Part shown: one piece after another, positions 16,561-25,125 of the stretch
Position numbering within the stretch: the first letter of the stretch is position 1
Layout of the letters: the number at the start of each line of letters is the position of its first letter
Source of the DNA: Candidatus Heimdallarchaeota archaeon
GTDB taxonomy: Archaea; Asgardarchaeota; Heimdallarchaeia; Heimdallarchaeales; Heimdallarchaeaceae
Assembly (NCBI GenBank): GCA_030603365.1
Contig: JAUVXV010000001.1
Coordinates: 124,001-188,000, forward strand
DNA length: 64,000 bases
Direction: 5' to 3'
The notes under the pieces: model-generated
Seen by the model: the letters and a program-made list of their open reading frames with translations, nothing else
Told to the model about the DNA's origin: nothing
The model's database searches: none
Made by a program: the position numbers and the translations under genes

Positions 16561-17280
16561 TCAGTTTTGATATTTAGTGGGGTCTGTTTTTTTAGCTATT
16601 TTGAAAGCTCTTTTTCTTCTTTGACAGGATTCACATGAACCACAATGAATAGGGTAACCTTCATCTGACCACTGTTTTACTTGATAACATGACGAAGAAA
16701 ATTCTATTTTTGCTTCCTTCTCATCAAGATATTCAACAATATCCTTTTTTTGATAATCATGAAATGGTGCAACTACCTTAATTTTATTCATACATCCAAG
16801 TTTTATTGCATCATTCATTCGGTTTACAAATTCTAAAGTATTATCCGGAAAAGTGTTACCTTCCTCCTCATTGGCTCCAAAGAGAATATCGACGGGGGCA
16901 TCAAAACTATCAGCAAAAGACGCAGCGATAGAAATGAACAATATATTTCTCCCTGGAACCCAAACTGCTTTTGCAGAATGTTTTGTTAATTCTTCAGAAT
17001 CAAGTTCTTCAATTTTATTTATCTTAGGAGGATTTTTTCCTAATTGAGAAAGACTAGAACCTGATTTTTGAGCAAAATTACCTAAAAATGGCAATTCAAT
17101 AATTTCGCTTTCTATTCCAAGAAAAGATGAAAATCGTTTATTGATTTTAGTGATGGTTGTATCTTCTTTACTCTCATAAAGAAAACTTAGCAAAATAATC
17201 TTCTCATATTTCTCTAAAGCCCAATAAAGACATGCTGTCGAATCTAACCCTCCTGAGAATAGGACTATTGCGGTCTTCAT
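16561..17280 (-). CDS. queC: 7-cyano-7-deazaguanine synthase QueC
   Basis: 239 residues of the PP-loop ATP pyrophosphatase superfamily. SGGLDSTACL near the N-terminus is the ATP-binding PP-loop. The C-terminal SSSCYQ...HCGSCESCQRR supplies the zinc-binding cysteines typical of QueC. The enzyme turns 7-carboxy-7-deazaguanine into preQ0 with ATP and ammonia. It is the last gene of the minus-strand preQ0 operon. In archaea preQ0 is inserted into tRNA position 15 as the precursor of archaeosine. Confidence 0.93.
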   Translation of the reverse strand: MKTAIVLFSGGLDSTACLYWALEKYEKIILLSFLYESKEDTTITKINKRFSSFLGIESEIIELPFLGNFAQKSGSSLSQLGKNPPKINKIEELDSEELTKHSAKAVWVPGRNILFISIAASFADSFDAPVDILFGANEEEGNTFPDNTLEFVNRMNDAIKLGCMNKIKVVAPFHDYQKKDIVEYLDEKEAKIEFSSSCYQVKQWSDEGYPIHCGSCESCQRRKRAFKIAKKTDPTKYQN

Positions 17281-17341
17281 TTTGATTCTTCTCTATTTAA
17301 AGTGTAATTTCACGTATTATCTGTGTATTATTTTCTTTTTC

Positions 17342-17794
17342 TTATTCGGTATATGAAACAATACTTGTGGGTGTTTCTGCCATTGTAACTGTAATTTTGA
17401 ATTGGGGATATTTCTTTTTTAGTTTATCATGTAAGAATTTTGAGAGCAGTTCAACTGTAGTTGCTTCTAATGGAACAAGTACAACATCTTCCTTGGGGAA
17501 ACGATAAAACTTTCCATCACAAGTTGAGATTTTGTATTGTTTTTGATCCAATTCTATGTCAAGATTTGGATTATTTTCAGGAAGTAAGATTCTATGATCC
17601 AGCTCTTTTACTATCTTACCAACACTTGTTTTGAATGGTCCAAAATCAATTAACATGTTATTTTCGTCAAGATCGCCTTCAATCTCTACTTCTATTTCAT
17701 AATTGTGTCCATGAAGACGGGCACATTTATCGTGTTTGATTAGCATATGTGCTGAGGCTAATGTCAATTTATCTCCAGAGATTTTTAATTTCAT
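17342..17794 (-). CDS. queD: 6-carboxy-tetrahydropterin synthase QueD (PTPS family)
   Basis: 150 residues from the ATG at 17794; a GTG at 17803 overlaps the upstream stop and is less likely. Family residues are intact: the zinc histidines in LASAHML and LHGHNY, FGPFK, ELDHRILLP, and a C-terminal AETPTSIVSY carrying the catalytic Glu. QueD converts dihydroneopterin triphosphate to 6-carboxy-tetrahydropterin in preQ0 synthesis. It lies between the DUF366 gene and queC. Confidence 0.92.
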   Translation of the reverse strand: MKLKISGDKLTLASAHMLIKHDKCARLHGHNYEIEVEIEGDLDENNMLIDFGPFKTSVGKIVKELDHRILLPENNPNLDIELDQKQYKISTCDGKFYRFPKEDVVLVPLEATTVELLSKFLHDKLKKKYPQFKITVTMAETPTSIVSYTE

Positions 17795-17803
17795 CTTTAT
17801 CAC

Positions 17804-18436
17804 TCAAATTGGTCTTGTTTTTGAAACATCCTCTTTTATTTTTGTTATCTCATGTGAATAATGCTGCGCTATAACCATAGCAATTTTTTCTAGCTCTTCT
17901 TCTTTTATTCCTAACTCAAGAAGCCCTATTGCTTCTACATGAGAAGGAAAACCTGTACTAGCAATATTTATGCCCAAATGAATTTTGCTGCTTGACACAC
18001 TTATTGTAGCAATTGCAACATTCAATTTTCTGTTGTTTACGTACATGTCTGTTCCTTTTCTTATAATATCTATCCCCTTGTCTTTTAGAACCTCTATTAC
18101 TATCTGAGTTAAAACTTGCAGTCTATAATACTCCATTTCCATGTTTGGAGGTTGGGTGTCAAATTCTTCGATTATAAAATGTAATGAATCATCTGAGCTT
18201 ATCAGAATCTTGTTTAGATGTGCTTCTCGAATTATATCTTTTATATCTACCATTTCTTCAGGAGATAATTTCATCCCACCTCGAAAAATAAGTATTGTCT
18301 CCCCAAAAATACCATACTTCTCTGTAGTATAATGATTTGCTATTTGGGAACCATCATATATCTCAGAATTTGAGAAATCTTTTACGATTATGTTATAATG
18401 ATGTTTTTTAAAATTCTTCATCATTTTCAAGACCAT
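17804..18436 (-). CDS. DUF366-family protein of the preQ0 cluster
   Basis: 210 residues. IYDGSQIANHYTTEKYGIFG, ILIFRGG, MVDIKDI and LHFIIEEFD in this order match DUF366, an archaeal family that recurs in preQ0/archaeosine gene clusters but has no settled biochemical role. The start is uncertain: ATGs at 18436, 18424 and 18421 all overlap the end of the GTP cyclohydrolase gene by 14-29 bases, which indicates tight translational coupling. Confidence 0.75.
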   Translation of the reverse strand: MVLKMMKNFKKHHYNIIVKDFSNSEIYDGSQIANHYTTEKYGIFGETILIFRGGMKLSPEEMVDIKDIIREAHLNKILISSDDSLHFIIEEFDTQPPNMEMEYYRLQVLTQIVIEVLKDKGIDIIRKGTDMYVNNRKLNVAIATISVSSSKIHLGINIASTGFPSHVEAIGLLELGIKEEELEKIAMVIAQHYSHEITKIKEDVSKTRPI

Positions 18437-19376
18437 TTAATTGTTCTTTTAATTTTAGTAAAGTTGTTTTCACTTCCGCAACAGCATTATGTTGATGAAT
18501 GCTCTCGTAATTAATTTGTTTAACACATATATGTGTCTCAGGGGGTTGATTATTATATTTAAGCGCTACCTGCTTAAGAATGGTACGAACCACGTCTTCT
18601 ACAAAAACTGGGTTTTGATGTGCATATATGACTACTGCCTGTTCATCTTTTCTTTTGAGCACTTCGTGTGTAGGAGCACTCATAGAATTTTCAAGTATTA
18701 CAATTACATCCTCTAATTCGATTCTTTCAGCGTTTCTAGGTTGTTCAAACACTAGTATAGACTTAGATCTTTGATTGTGAGATGCTAAAGGCATATCTTC
18801 TAGAACTAAATCAATCTGTTCTTTTGTAAATCCCTTTTCAGCAAGTTTCTCTTGTGCAAAATCTCTAGATAATTCCTGAGAACAAGGGCAGACTGTGGTT
18901 CCTTCTACTTCTGCTCCTATGATTTTTGTGACTACTATTTTTTCGCCGTTTTTCTTTGCACGAGCACCTGCGATTAGTTTATGAACTCCTGATTTTTCAC
19001 TTTTTATAGCTTCGGAATAAGTTTTCAACTCGTAATCAGCAGTTAGATTAACTTCCGAATTTGTAGCACCAGGTTGAGCTAAAAGAACCTTTTCTGCTAT
19101 TTGTGAACATAATTCTTCACAATCTGAAATTACTTCACCAGTAAGAGTTGCTATTACTTCATTTATTGCTTCTATATTACGTGACATATGAATGCCTCGT
19201 TTTGAAGGAAGTAAATCAACATACACATCTATTTTGGCTGAAAGTTCATTAAACTCACCAAATCTTTTACGTTTAATGATTTTGGGAATATCACACACTC
19301 CTACTCTTCGAATACCAATTTGAATTTTAGAATCATCAGACTGAACATCCGATAGTGCTTTACTGTTTAGTTTCAT
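18408..19376 (-). CDS. GTP cyclohydrolase FolE2/MptA type
   Basis: 322 residues of the FolE2/MptA (GTP cyclohydrolase I type B / IV) family. Typical segments are IGIRRVGVCDIPK, VYVDLLPSKRGIHMSR, the metal Cys in TTVCPCSQELS and PTHEVLKRKDEQAVV. It opens GTP to give the pterin precursor used by QueD, and in archaea may also feed pterin cofactors. In the same operon, queE precedes it by ten bases. Confidence 0.92.
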   Translation of the reverse strand: MKLNSKALSDVQSDDSKIQIGIRRVGVCDIPKIIKRKRFGEFNELSAKIDVYVDLLPSKRGIHMSRNIEAINEVIATLTGEVISDCEELCSQIAEKVLLAQPGATNSEVNLTADYELKTYSEAIKSEKSGVHKLIAGARAKKNGEKIVVTKIIGAEVEGTTVCPCSQELSRDFAQEKLAEKGFTKEQIDLVLEDMPLASHNQRSKSILVFEQPRNAERIELEDVIVILENSMSAPTHEVLKRKDEQAVVIYAHQNPVFVEDVVRTILKQVALKYNNQPPETHICVKQINYESIHQHNAVAEVKTTLLKLKEQLNGLENDEEF

Positions 19377-19386
19377 GTTTTGTCAC

Positions 19387-20196
19387 CTATAGGATTTCTA
19401 CGGCTTTGTGCATTTGAATTGAGATTCCAATTTTGTTAGCGGGAAGATATTTACCGGCAATTTGAGTAAATTTGTTAACTTGATTCCAAGTAGGTTTTTC
19501 AACTTTTGATTCTTTAGTTGGAGTAACAAATTGAATTACTATCGGAATATCAATTTTTCCACATTTCCTTGCTATTATCTCAAAATCTTCGTCTTTTGAG
19601 GATTTAGTTATTACAGTTTTTGCGAAAACCTTAGTACCTGATTTTTGAAGAATTTTACTCATTAATATTTCTTGTTCTATTAATTCATCCCAATCTAATG
19701 CGGCTTCAGAACTCCTGTCTTTGATGTCCACACAAGCATAATCTATGTCTTTAGCTATTTTTTCAAGAAACTCAAAGTTGTCTGTAAAGGCAGTTTCTAG
19801 ATATATTTTGTAACCATTTGACTTGAGAAGCTTAATTGATTCTTCAAGAAATGATTCTTGAAATAAAGGTTCCCCTCCTGTAAAACTTACTGAGTGTAAA
19901 TCATTCGTTGTAAGTTTTTTGATAATTGCTAACACATCTTCAGAAGTTAAAGGATTTTCATATTCCTTAAATTCTTGACTCCCCGGTTTAGTTTCAATAA
20001 TGCACTTCTCTGGTGTTGCACTCCAAGATTTAGGGGAATCACACCAAATACAACCTTTTGTTCCATGAACACCTAAAGCTAAAGGACAACCAGAGAATCT
20101 AATGAAAATCTGCCTTAATCCGTAACAACTTCCATTGACGGCAGCTCCTTCTCCTTGGAAACTAGAGAAAATTTCTTGGATATATCCCTGAGACAT
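19387..20196 (-). CDS. queE: 7-carboxy-7-deazaguanine synthase QueE (radical SAM)
   Basis: 269 residues. The [4Fe-4S] cysteines are C37, C49 and C52 (C-x11-C-x2-C), a longer first gap than the standard CxxxCxxC, as seen in several QueE proteins. FTGGEPLFQ is the SAM-binding GGE motif, and SSFQGEGAAVNG the substrate loop at the N-terminus. It rearranges 6-carboxy-tetrahydropterin to 7-carboxy-7-deazaguanine. It is the first gene of the preQ0 operon, transcribed leftward through folE2, DUF366, queD and queC. Confidence 0.92.
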   Translation of the reverse strand: MSQGYIQEIFSSFQGEGAAVNGSCYGLRQIFIRFSGCPLALGVHGTKGCIWCDSPKSWSATPEKCIIETKPGSQEFKEYENPLTSEDVLAIIKKLTTNDLHSVSFTGGEPLFQESFLEESIKLLKSNGYKIYLETAFTDNFEFLEKIAKDIDYACVDIKDRSSEAALDWDELIEQEILMSKILQKSGTKVFAKTVITKSSKDEDFEIIARKCGKIDIPIVIQFVTPTKESKVEKPTWNQVNKFTQIAGKYLPANKIGISIQMHKAVEIL

Positions 20197-20263
20197 CGAA
20201 ATACGATTTTCCTAATTCTAAATAAGAATTGCTTATGTTGTTAAAAAAATATAAAAAGAAAAA

Positions 20264-20731
20264 CTAGAGACCATATCTACCTATCTGTTCGAAAGTTGCG
20301 AATTTTTCTACATATTCTTTAACTTTGCGAGCATATTCTTTTGGATCTCTCTTCATTAGATTGGCAGCAGTTGAATTTAAAGGGTCATCTGGATTTGGAT
20401 TACATAAAATAAATCTGATTGATTCAATAATATCAACTAGGTTATTTGCTGGTGTCCAATCAACGCCTAGAACTCCCACGCATATTCGAGTGTCAAAGAC
20501 ATTAGCATGAAATACTTTTGTTAACATTTTTACTTTTGGAGGTTTAAATGGATATTCTCTCGGAATTTCTATATCCAATACGAAAACACCTCCTTCATAT
20601 AATCCTGCACCAAAGATGAATCCTCGCCATGATAGAGTATTTCCGTCAATTGGTTTGAAAGTAGGTAATTCCTTTTTCAACTCATTTGCTTCTATCGCAA
20701 TTCTAGGCCAGAATTCTTCTTCAGATAACAT
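20264..20731 (-). CDS. E2 ubiquitin-conjugating enzyme-like protein
   Basis: 155 residues covering one UBC fold. YPFKPPKVKML, VFHANVF (residues 75-77 replace the canonical HPN by HAN), the active-site C84 in RICVGVLG followed by DWTP, and a C-terminal FILCNPNPDDPLN..AA all match E2 enzymes. E2s carry ubiquitin-like proteins as a thioester from E1 to substrate or E3. No E1, ubiquitin-like or RING gene lies nearby, unlike the compact ubiquitin clusters of some Asgards. A 54-residue ORF directly upstream is probably co-transcribed. Confidence 0.9.
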   Translation of the reverse strand: MLSEEEFWPRIAIEANELKKELPTFKPIDGNTLSWRGFIFGAGLYEGGVFVLDIEIPREYPFKPPKVKMLTKVFHANVFDTRICVGVLGVDWTPANNLVDIIESIRFILCNPNPDDPLNSTAANLMKRDPKEYARKVKEYVEKFATFEQIGRYGL

Positions 20732-20769
20732 TTCATATCCCTTGCATTTTTGATTTTTGAATTTATTTG

Positions 20770-20934
20770 CTAATATCCTCCAGTGCTCTTGTTCTGCATT
20801 TCAAGTAATATCATAAGTACTGCAGCAATTAATCCCTTTTGATCTCCTGCAATTCTTTTAAATTCTTCCCTCTCTAACATCATCGATATAGAACGCCATC
20901 TAACAAGTAATTCTACTATATCTCTTTCACTCAT
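20770..20934 (-). CDS. Small helical protein upstream of the E2 gene
   Basis: An ATG-to-stop frame of 54 residues, MSERDIVELL to STGGY, lies 38 bases upstream of the E2 gene on the same strand. It is predicted as two helices with amphipathic character (VELLVRWRSISMML, GLIAAVLMILLEM) and has no cysteines, so it is not a RING protein. Nothing else fills this interval. It may be a small E2 partner or a chance ORF. Confidence 0.4.
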   Translation of the reverse strand: MSERDIVELLVRWRSISMMLEREEFKRIAGDQKGLIAAVLMILLEMQNKSTGGY

Positions 20935-21047
20935 TAGCCTTCATTTAAGAAAAGTTGGCTTAGCTTTATTAAGATTATGTCTCTCCTAATGAGATTGAAA
21001 GTTTTTGATAAATTTTGAGCTATTTTATAATACGCCTAAGCCACAAA

Positions 21048-21065
21048 TTTTTTTAAATTTAAATT
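21048..21065 (+). promoter_or_regulatory. TATA-like promoter box
   Basis: A run TTTTTTTAAATTTAAATT is centred about 29 bases before the ATG at 21088, the distance expected for a nearly leaderless archaeal transcript. Confidence 0.4.
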
Positions 21066-21087
21066 ATTATTATATTTGTGAATATTA

Positions 21088-21753
21088 ATGAGTAACCCAG
21101 AGGAAATGTTAGTGCAATTAATTAATTCGATTAACAAACTATCTACATTAGTTCAAAACGTTAATGATTCAATTGCTAAATTATCTACCCAAATATCTCA
21201 ATTAGAAACTAAGATGGCTAGTTTTTCAAATGTTGAAACTCAAGTATCAGAAGTTGGTCTTAAACTTGGAGAAATCCCTGGAATAAAAGACATGATTTCT
21301 AATTTAAATGCAAAAATTGATGGGTTAGGAACTGTCGTGAGCGCTTCTACAGCTCAAGCTTCTGAGGCTAAGTCTAAGCCAGTAAAGAAGAAAAAGCAAG
21401 AAGAGTATGTTTCTCCTGCTTTGGTTGAAGAAGAACCCACTATTGGTGCATCTTCTGAAGCAGATTCTGCATTTACTGCTGTTTCAGCAAAATTTAATCA
21501 TATAACACAAATGGTTAGTCCCAACTCGAGTTGTGGAAATATCGAAAAAATGCTTGTTGAACTTAGAGATGAAGTTGAAACTCAAGTTGGGATGTCTCCA
21601 ATGCTGTATGAACTAAACTCTTGGGTACAACGAGTTTCTAAAATGCCAGAATCAGATGTTCTTCTTCCAGAAATTCATAGCGAGCTTCTTGAAAAATTAG
21701 ATGATTGGCTTACCCGGGTAACAAAAGCTATCCACTTAAAGTATCAAGAGTGA
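21088..21753 (+). CDS. Coiled-coil protein of unknown function
   Basis: 221 residues. Residues about 5-90 are a heptad-rich coiled coil (LINSINKLSTLVQNVNDSIAKL onward). A Lys-rich hinge (SKPVKKKKQEE) and a low-complexity stretch follow, then a helical C-terminal domain of about 85 residues with ELNSWVQRVSKMPE and LDDWLTRV. No membrane segment or catalytic motif is visible, and I do not recognise the family. A structural or adaptor role is a guess. Confidence 0.7.
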   Translation: MSNPEEMLVQLINSINKLSTLVQNVNDSIAKLSTQISQLETKMASFSNVETQVSEVGLKLGEIPGIKDMISNLNAKIDGLGTVVSASTAQASEAKSKPVKKKKQEEYVSPALVEEEPTIGASSEADSAFTAVSAKFNHITQMVSPNSSCGNIEKMLVELRDEVETQVGMSPMLYELNSWVQRVSKMPESDVLLPEIHSELLEKLDDWLTRVTKAIHLKYQE

Positions 21754-21757
21754 TAGA

Positions 21758-21776
21758 TTTACTCTTTTTTTTTCTT
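21758..21776 (+). terminator. Oligo-T terminator
   Basis: A nine-base T-run (21765-21773) lies just after the coiled-coil gene. Confidence 0.4.
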
Positions 21777-21850
21777 AAGGTAATACCCACGTCCATACTG
21801 ATATAATACTAATTTTTTAACCTAATGAGTTACATGATTAACATGTTATG

Positions 21851-22483
21851 ATGAATCTTAGTGATGTAAAGGGCGTTATAGAGATAAATGGCACATCTTA
21901 TGATCCAAAAAACGTAATTAAAGCTCTCCTTGAACAGGGGTTGAAGATTCATCCACTTAATGGTTCATTATTAATTGGACGAACATTTGTTGATCCCACA
22001 CCAAATCTACAATATAGTACAACTTCCTGTCCTATTTCAGATCATTGTAAGATTTTTGATAAGCTGTATCTACAAAAACCAGGGGAAGTAAATTCATCTT
22101 CAGATGACCAAAATCAAACCTCTCCTTCAGTTGATTTTTATTCCAATCCCTTTAAGACACCTTCTGATCGATTTTACACTGACCCTATTCAGATTGATAT
22201 AGATGATCTCGATATTACAAATCTTTTCTCTGATTCAACAAAAAGAACTCCCTCAATTGATGAACATGAAAGCACTAGTCCCCTAGATTCAGATTTTAGA
22301 AGAGATTTAGATTCTGATCCTTCTGAAATGATGGGTTTATCACCTGTAACACGTTATGGGTTAACATCAAACATTAAGGAATCAATTGTCCCTGCGGAAT
22401 ATAGGGGAAGGTGCACTTACTGTAATTCAACAGTCAATATAAGATGGAAATATTGTGGAAGTTGTGGGACTTCCATAAACTAA
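21851..22483 (+). CDS. Zinc-ribbon protein with a disordered middle
   Basis: 210 residues from the second ATG (21851); an ATG at 21848 is equally possible. The N-terminal ~75 residues are globular, with INGTSYDPKNVIKALLEQG. Residues about 80-185 are Ser/Asp-rich and probably disordered. The last 25 residues are a zinc ribbon: RCTYCNSTVNIRWKYCGSCG, four cysteines as two CxxC pairs. Such ribbons bind nucleic acid or proteins. It converges with radA eight bases downstream. Confidence 0.65.
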   Translation: MNLSDVKGVIEINGTSYDPKNVIKALLEQGLKIHPLNGSLLIGRTFVDPTPNLQYSTTSCPISDHCKIFDKLYLQKPGEVNSSSDDQNQTSPSVDFYSNPFKTPSDRFYTDPIQIDIDDLDITNLFSDSTKRTPSIDEHESTSPLDSDFRRDLDSDPSEMMGLSPVTRYGLTSNIKESIVPAEYRGRCTYCNSTVNIRWKYCGSCGTSIN

Positions 22484-22491
22484 AATAATTT

Positions 22492-23808
22492 TTATACTGT
22501 TCCTTCCACATCAACACAGCCTTCTGGAGTAATAGCAAAAACTGCTTCTGTTTCAGGTAAGTAAGGTGAGTCATAAATTCTTATGATTCTTTTTTCTCCT
22601 TTAGATTTTCTTAAGTAGAAACGGGTTATTGCCCAATGTCCTAGAATATTACCACCTATAGCTTGTGTTGGATCTCCAAAAAATGCTGCAGGATTTGATT
22701 GAACTTGATTTGTTATTGCTACTGCAACATCATATGTATCAGCTAACCGTCCTAATATGCCTAAATGATGATTTATTGTTTGTTGCCGTTCAGCAAGAGT
22801 ACCTCTTCCTGCATATTCTGATCTAAAGTGTGCTGTTGCTGAATCAAGTGCTACCAAACCATATTCATCTTTGCGGTTATAGAATAATTCCAGAAGTTTT
22901 TCAACTAAGGTCATTTGATGATCTGAATTATATGCTCTTGCATAAGTGATGTCTCTAAGAACATCCTCAAAACTCTTCTCCCAACCTAGGTCTTTCTGTA
23001 ATTTAGTATGGACAGCTTTTATTCTACTTGGTGAGAATGTCCCTTCTGTATCAATGAAAACAGCTTTTTTACCGACACCACCTAGTTCTGGAGGAAGTTG
23101 GACAGTTACACATAATTGGTGACATATTTGAGATTTTCCAGATCGAAATGGGCCAAAGAGCTCTATTGTTTCTCCAAGTCTAACACCCGAGACACCTAGT
23201 TCATCAATAGTTGTTAGAGCATCTAAAGCTTTTATACCATAAGTAAAAGCAGGCGAACCCTTTTGTTTTTCCATTATATCAAATGCATTGATAAACTCTA
23301 TTCCCCCTCTTATCTCTCTAAGAGCTTCCTTGTATTTCTTAGCTGCACTAGCTGTTATTCCGTATTTTTCTTCTAATTCCCTGATGGGTGTTGTTCCAAG
23401 TAGGTAGACATTTAATCCTTTTTCTCTCAGCATATCAGCTGTAGCTTTTCCAACTCCAGGAAGATCTTCTAAGCCTATTTCTTCTTTGAAGAATTTATAC
23501 TTAGCAATTGAACTTGAAATTTCTTCACGAATTTTTTTTGCTGTTGCTCTTTGAATTCCCAATGCTTGGAGTTTAATAAGACGTGTAGTCATCAATTCTT
23601 CAATTTGAGTAATGTTATTTTCATTCAAAATATCCAACGTTTTTTTTCCTAAACCAGGTACGTCTTCTAATTTTTGATACGCCGATTTTTTAGCTTTTTT
23701 TGAGGTTTCCTTCTCGGCAAGTTCTATAAGGTGTTCTTCATATTGTTCCTCTATTTTTTTTGTATCGGTTTCAGTAGCTTCTTCCTGTATCTCGGTCTCT
23801 TTACTCAT
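22492..23808 (-). CDS. radA: RadA recombinase with an additional N-terminal HhH domain
   Basis: RecA-family strand-exchange protein for homologous recombination. The ATPase has Walker A GPFRSGKS (219-226; Arg where Gly is usual) and VFIDTEGTFSPSRI. The DNA-binding part includes LGHWAITRFYLRKSKG. Archaeal RadA is about 320-350 residues with one N-terminal HhH domain. This one is 438, with the normal HhH at about 112-165 (LEDLPGVGKATADML) and a second HhH-like unit before it at about 48-100 (LEDVPGLGKKTLDIL), after a charged tail. The two units look like an internal duplication. Confidence 0.93.
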   Translation of the reverse strand: MSKETEIQEEATETDTKKIEEQYEEHLIELAEKETSKKAKKSAYQKLEDVPGLGKKTLDILNENNITQIEELMTTRLIKLQALGIQRATAKKIREEISSSIAKYKFFKEEIGLEDLPGVGKATADMLREKGLNVYLLGTTPIRELEEKYGITASAAKKYKEALREIRGGIEFINAFDIMEKQKGSPAFTYGIKALDALTTIDELGVSGVRLGETIELFGPFRSGKSQICHQLCVTVQLPPELGGVGKKAVFIDTEGTFSPSRIKAVHTKLQKDLGWEKSFEDVLRDITYARAYNSDHQMTLVEKLLELFYNRKDEYGLVALDSATAHFRSEYAGRGTLAERQQTINHHLGILGRLADTYDVAVAITNQVQSNPAAFFGDPTQAIGGNILGHWAITRFYLRKSKGEKRIIRIYDSPYLPETEAVFAITPEGCVDVEGTV

Positions 23809-23967
23809 TACTTTACACCACTACTATTAGTTCGAAGAGGTTAGAGTATTTAAAGGTAATACTTAATCAGACAGTAGTCTTACCTTAATTTAACTTCTTC
23901 GGAGGGAGACTCTACTTCAAAAGTAAAAAACTAATTTTCTGAGATTCTAGTAAACTATAACTCATCC

Positions 23968-24477
23968 CTAATAATCAATTCCTCTTCTAGCTGTAATTCC
24001 CCTACTAAAGGGATGTTTAATCTCATCAATATTGATTATTTTATCAGCTTTATCTTTTATTTCTTCAGGAATCTTTCTCCCTGTTATGATAACTTCCTCT
24101 TTTACTCTATTTATAATAACACTAAGATCTTCCCATTTTACTAAATCATAAGCTAAAGCTAAACCTAACTCATCTAGTAATAAGATGTCTGTTTTGGATT
24201 TCATTAGTTCACTTTTGAGCTCTTCTACTCCTTCGTTTAAGATATCTCTGTACTCTTCTTGTTGTTTTTCTGAGTGGTAGAATTCCTCTTTGCCAAAGCA
24301 AAACCATCGTATTTTATTGTCCTTTTCTAAAAACTTACATTCACCACAATTTTTACCAGTTTTTAAGAATTGAGCAACTAAAATCTCTTTTTCCTTTTGA
24401 CGTTCCAAATAAATGTGTCCTAGAGCTGTGGAAGTTTTACCCCTTCCCTCACCTGTAATAAGAGTAAGTTTTACCAT
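23968..24477 (-). CDS. cobA: Corrinoid (cobalamin) adenosyltransferase, CobA/BtuR type
   Basis: 169 residues. The P-loop TGEGRGKTS (8-16) is the modified Walker A of this family, and ILLLDELG is Walker B. A C-terminal VIITGRKIPEEIKDKADKI matches the conserved LTGR...AD segment. The enzyme transfers the adenosyl group of ATP to cob(I)alamin to make the B12 coenzyme. It is slightly short but complete. A degenerate relative is encoded at 34210. Confidence 0.9.
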   Translation of the reverse strand: MVKLTLITGEGRGKTSTALGHIYLERQKEKEILVAQFLKTGKNCGECKFLEKDNKIRWFCFGKEEFYHSEKQQEEYRDILNEGVEELKSELMKSKTDILLLDELGLALAYDLVKWEDLSVIINRVKEEVIITGRKIPEEIKDKADKIINIDEIKHPFSRGITARRGIDY

Positions 24478-24566
24478 TGTAAACTTTGTGCATTTAATCT
24501 TTTTAAATCTTAATGATTAAGAAGGAATAATTATATTTGGAATATAGGTAGTTTTACCATTGTGAT

Positions 24567-25034
24567 TTAGGTGTCCTGCTCTGTTTTGATCTCATCAGAA
24601 ATTGTTTGTTCTGTGTTTTCGTTTTCTTTTGTTTCTACTTGTTTTTTCTTCTCTTCTTCCCAAATTTTTTCTCCCTTATTGTACATTTTTCCTGTCCCCT
24701 TACATACTGAACATACCTCTTTTCTCGCATCTTGTTTTAAACCAGCATCAACATATCCAGTACCATAACATAATGGACAATTTGTTCCAATAACCCTAGC
24801 ACCTGTTCTTGCATAGATATACGAAAAAACTACAAAAATTAGTCCTAATGATAATAAAATGAATCCTGCTATTTCTAATCCTCTAGCATCAGGTAAAGAT
24901 GGATCCTCTGAAACACTTGCTCCATAATCATACATGTAGATACCTGCAATGAAAAGAACCCCACCAAGTAGAAAAATAGCATACTGAGTTACGTATATTC
25001 GTATATTTGAAACTCTTCGTATTTTTTTGCTCAT
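24567..25034 (-). CDS. Two-TM membrane protein with a DnaJ-like zinc motif
   Basis: 155 residues. Two hydrophobic segments (about 13-32 and 50-72) form a hairpin. After them, CPLCYGTGY and CSVCKGTGK are two CxxCxGxG units, the zinc-binding pattern of the DnaJ cysteine-rich domain. A charged Lys/Glu tail follows. The zinc part probably faces the cytoplasm. It may be a membrane-bound chaperone-like or protein-interaction module. The family is not recognised. Confidence 0.7.
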   Translation of the reverse strand: MSKKIRRVSNIRIYVTQYAIFLLGGVLFIAGIYMYDYGASVSEDPSLPDARGLEIAGFILLSLGLIFVVFSYIYARTGARVIGTNCPLCYGTGYVDAGLKQDARKEVCSVCKGTGKMYNKGEKIWEEEKKKQVETKENENTEQTISDEIKTEQDT

Positions 25035-25125
25035 TATTCATTTCAACACTTAAACGCTGAAAAATCTTGTGTTAAATGTTTAGCATCATTACTAAAAGTA
25101 AATTACCATCCTAAGATATTCTGAC

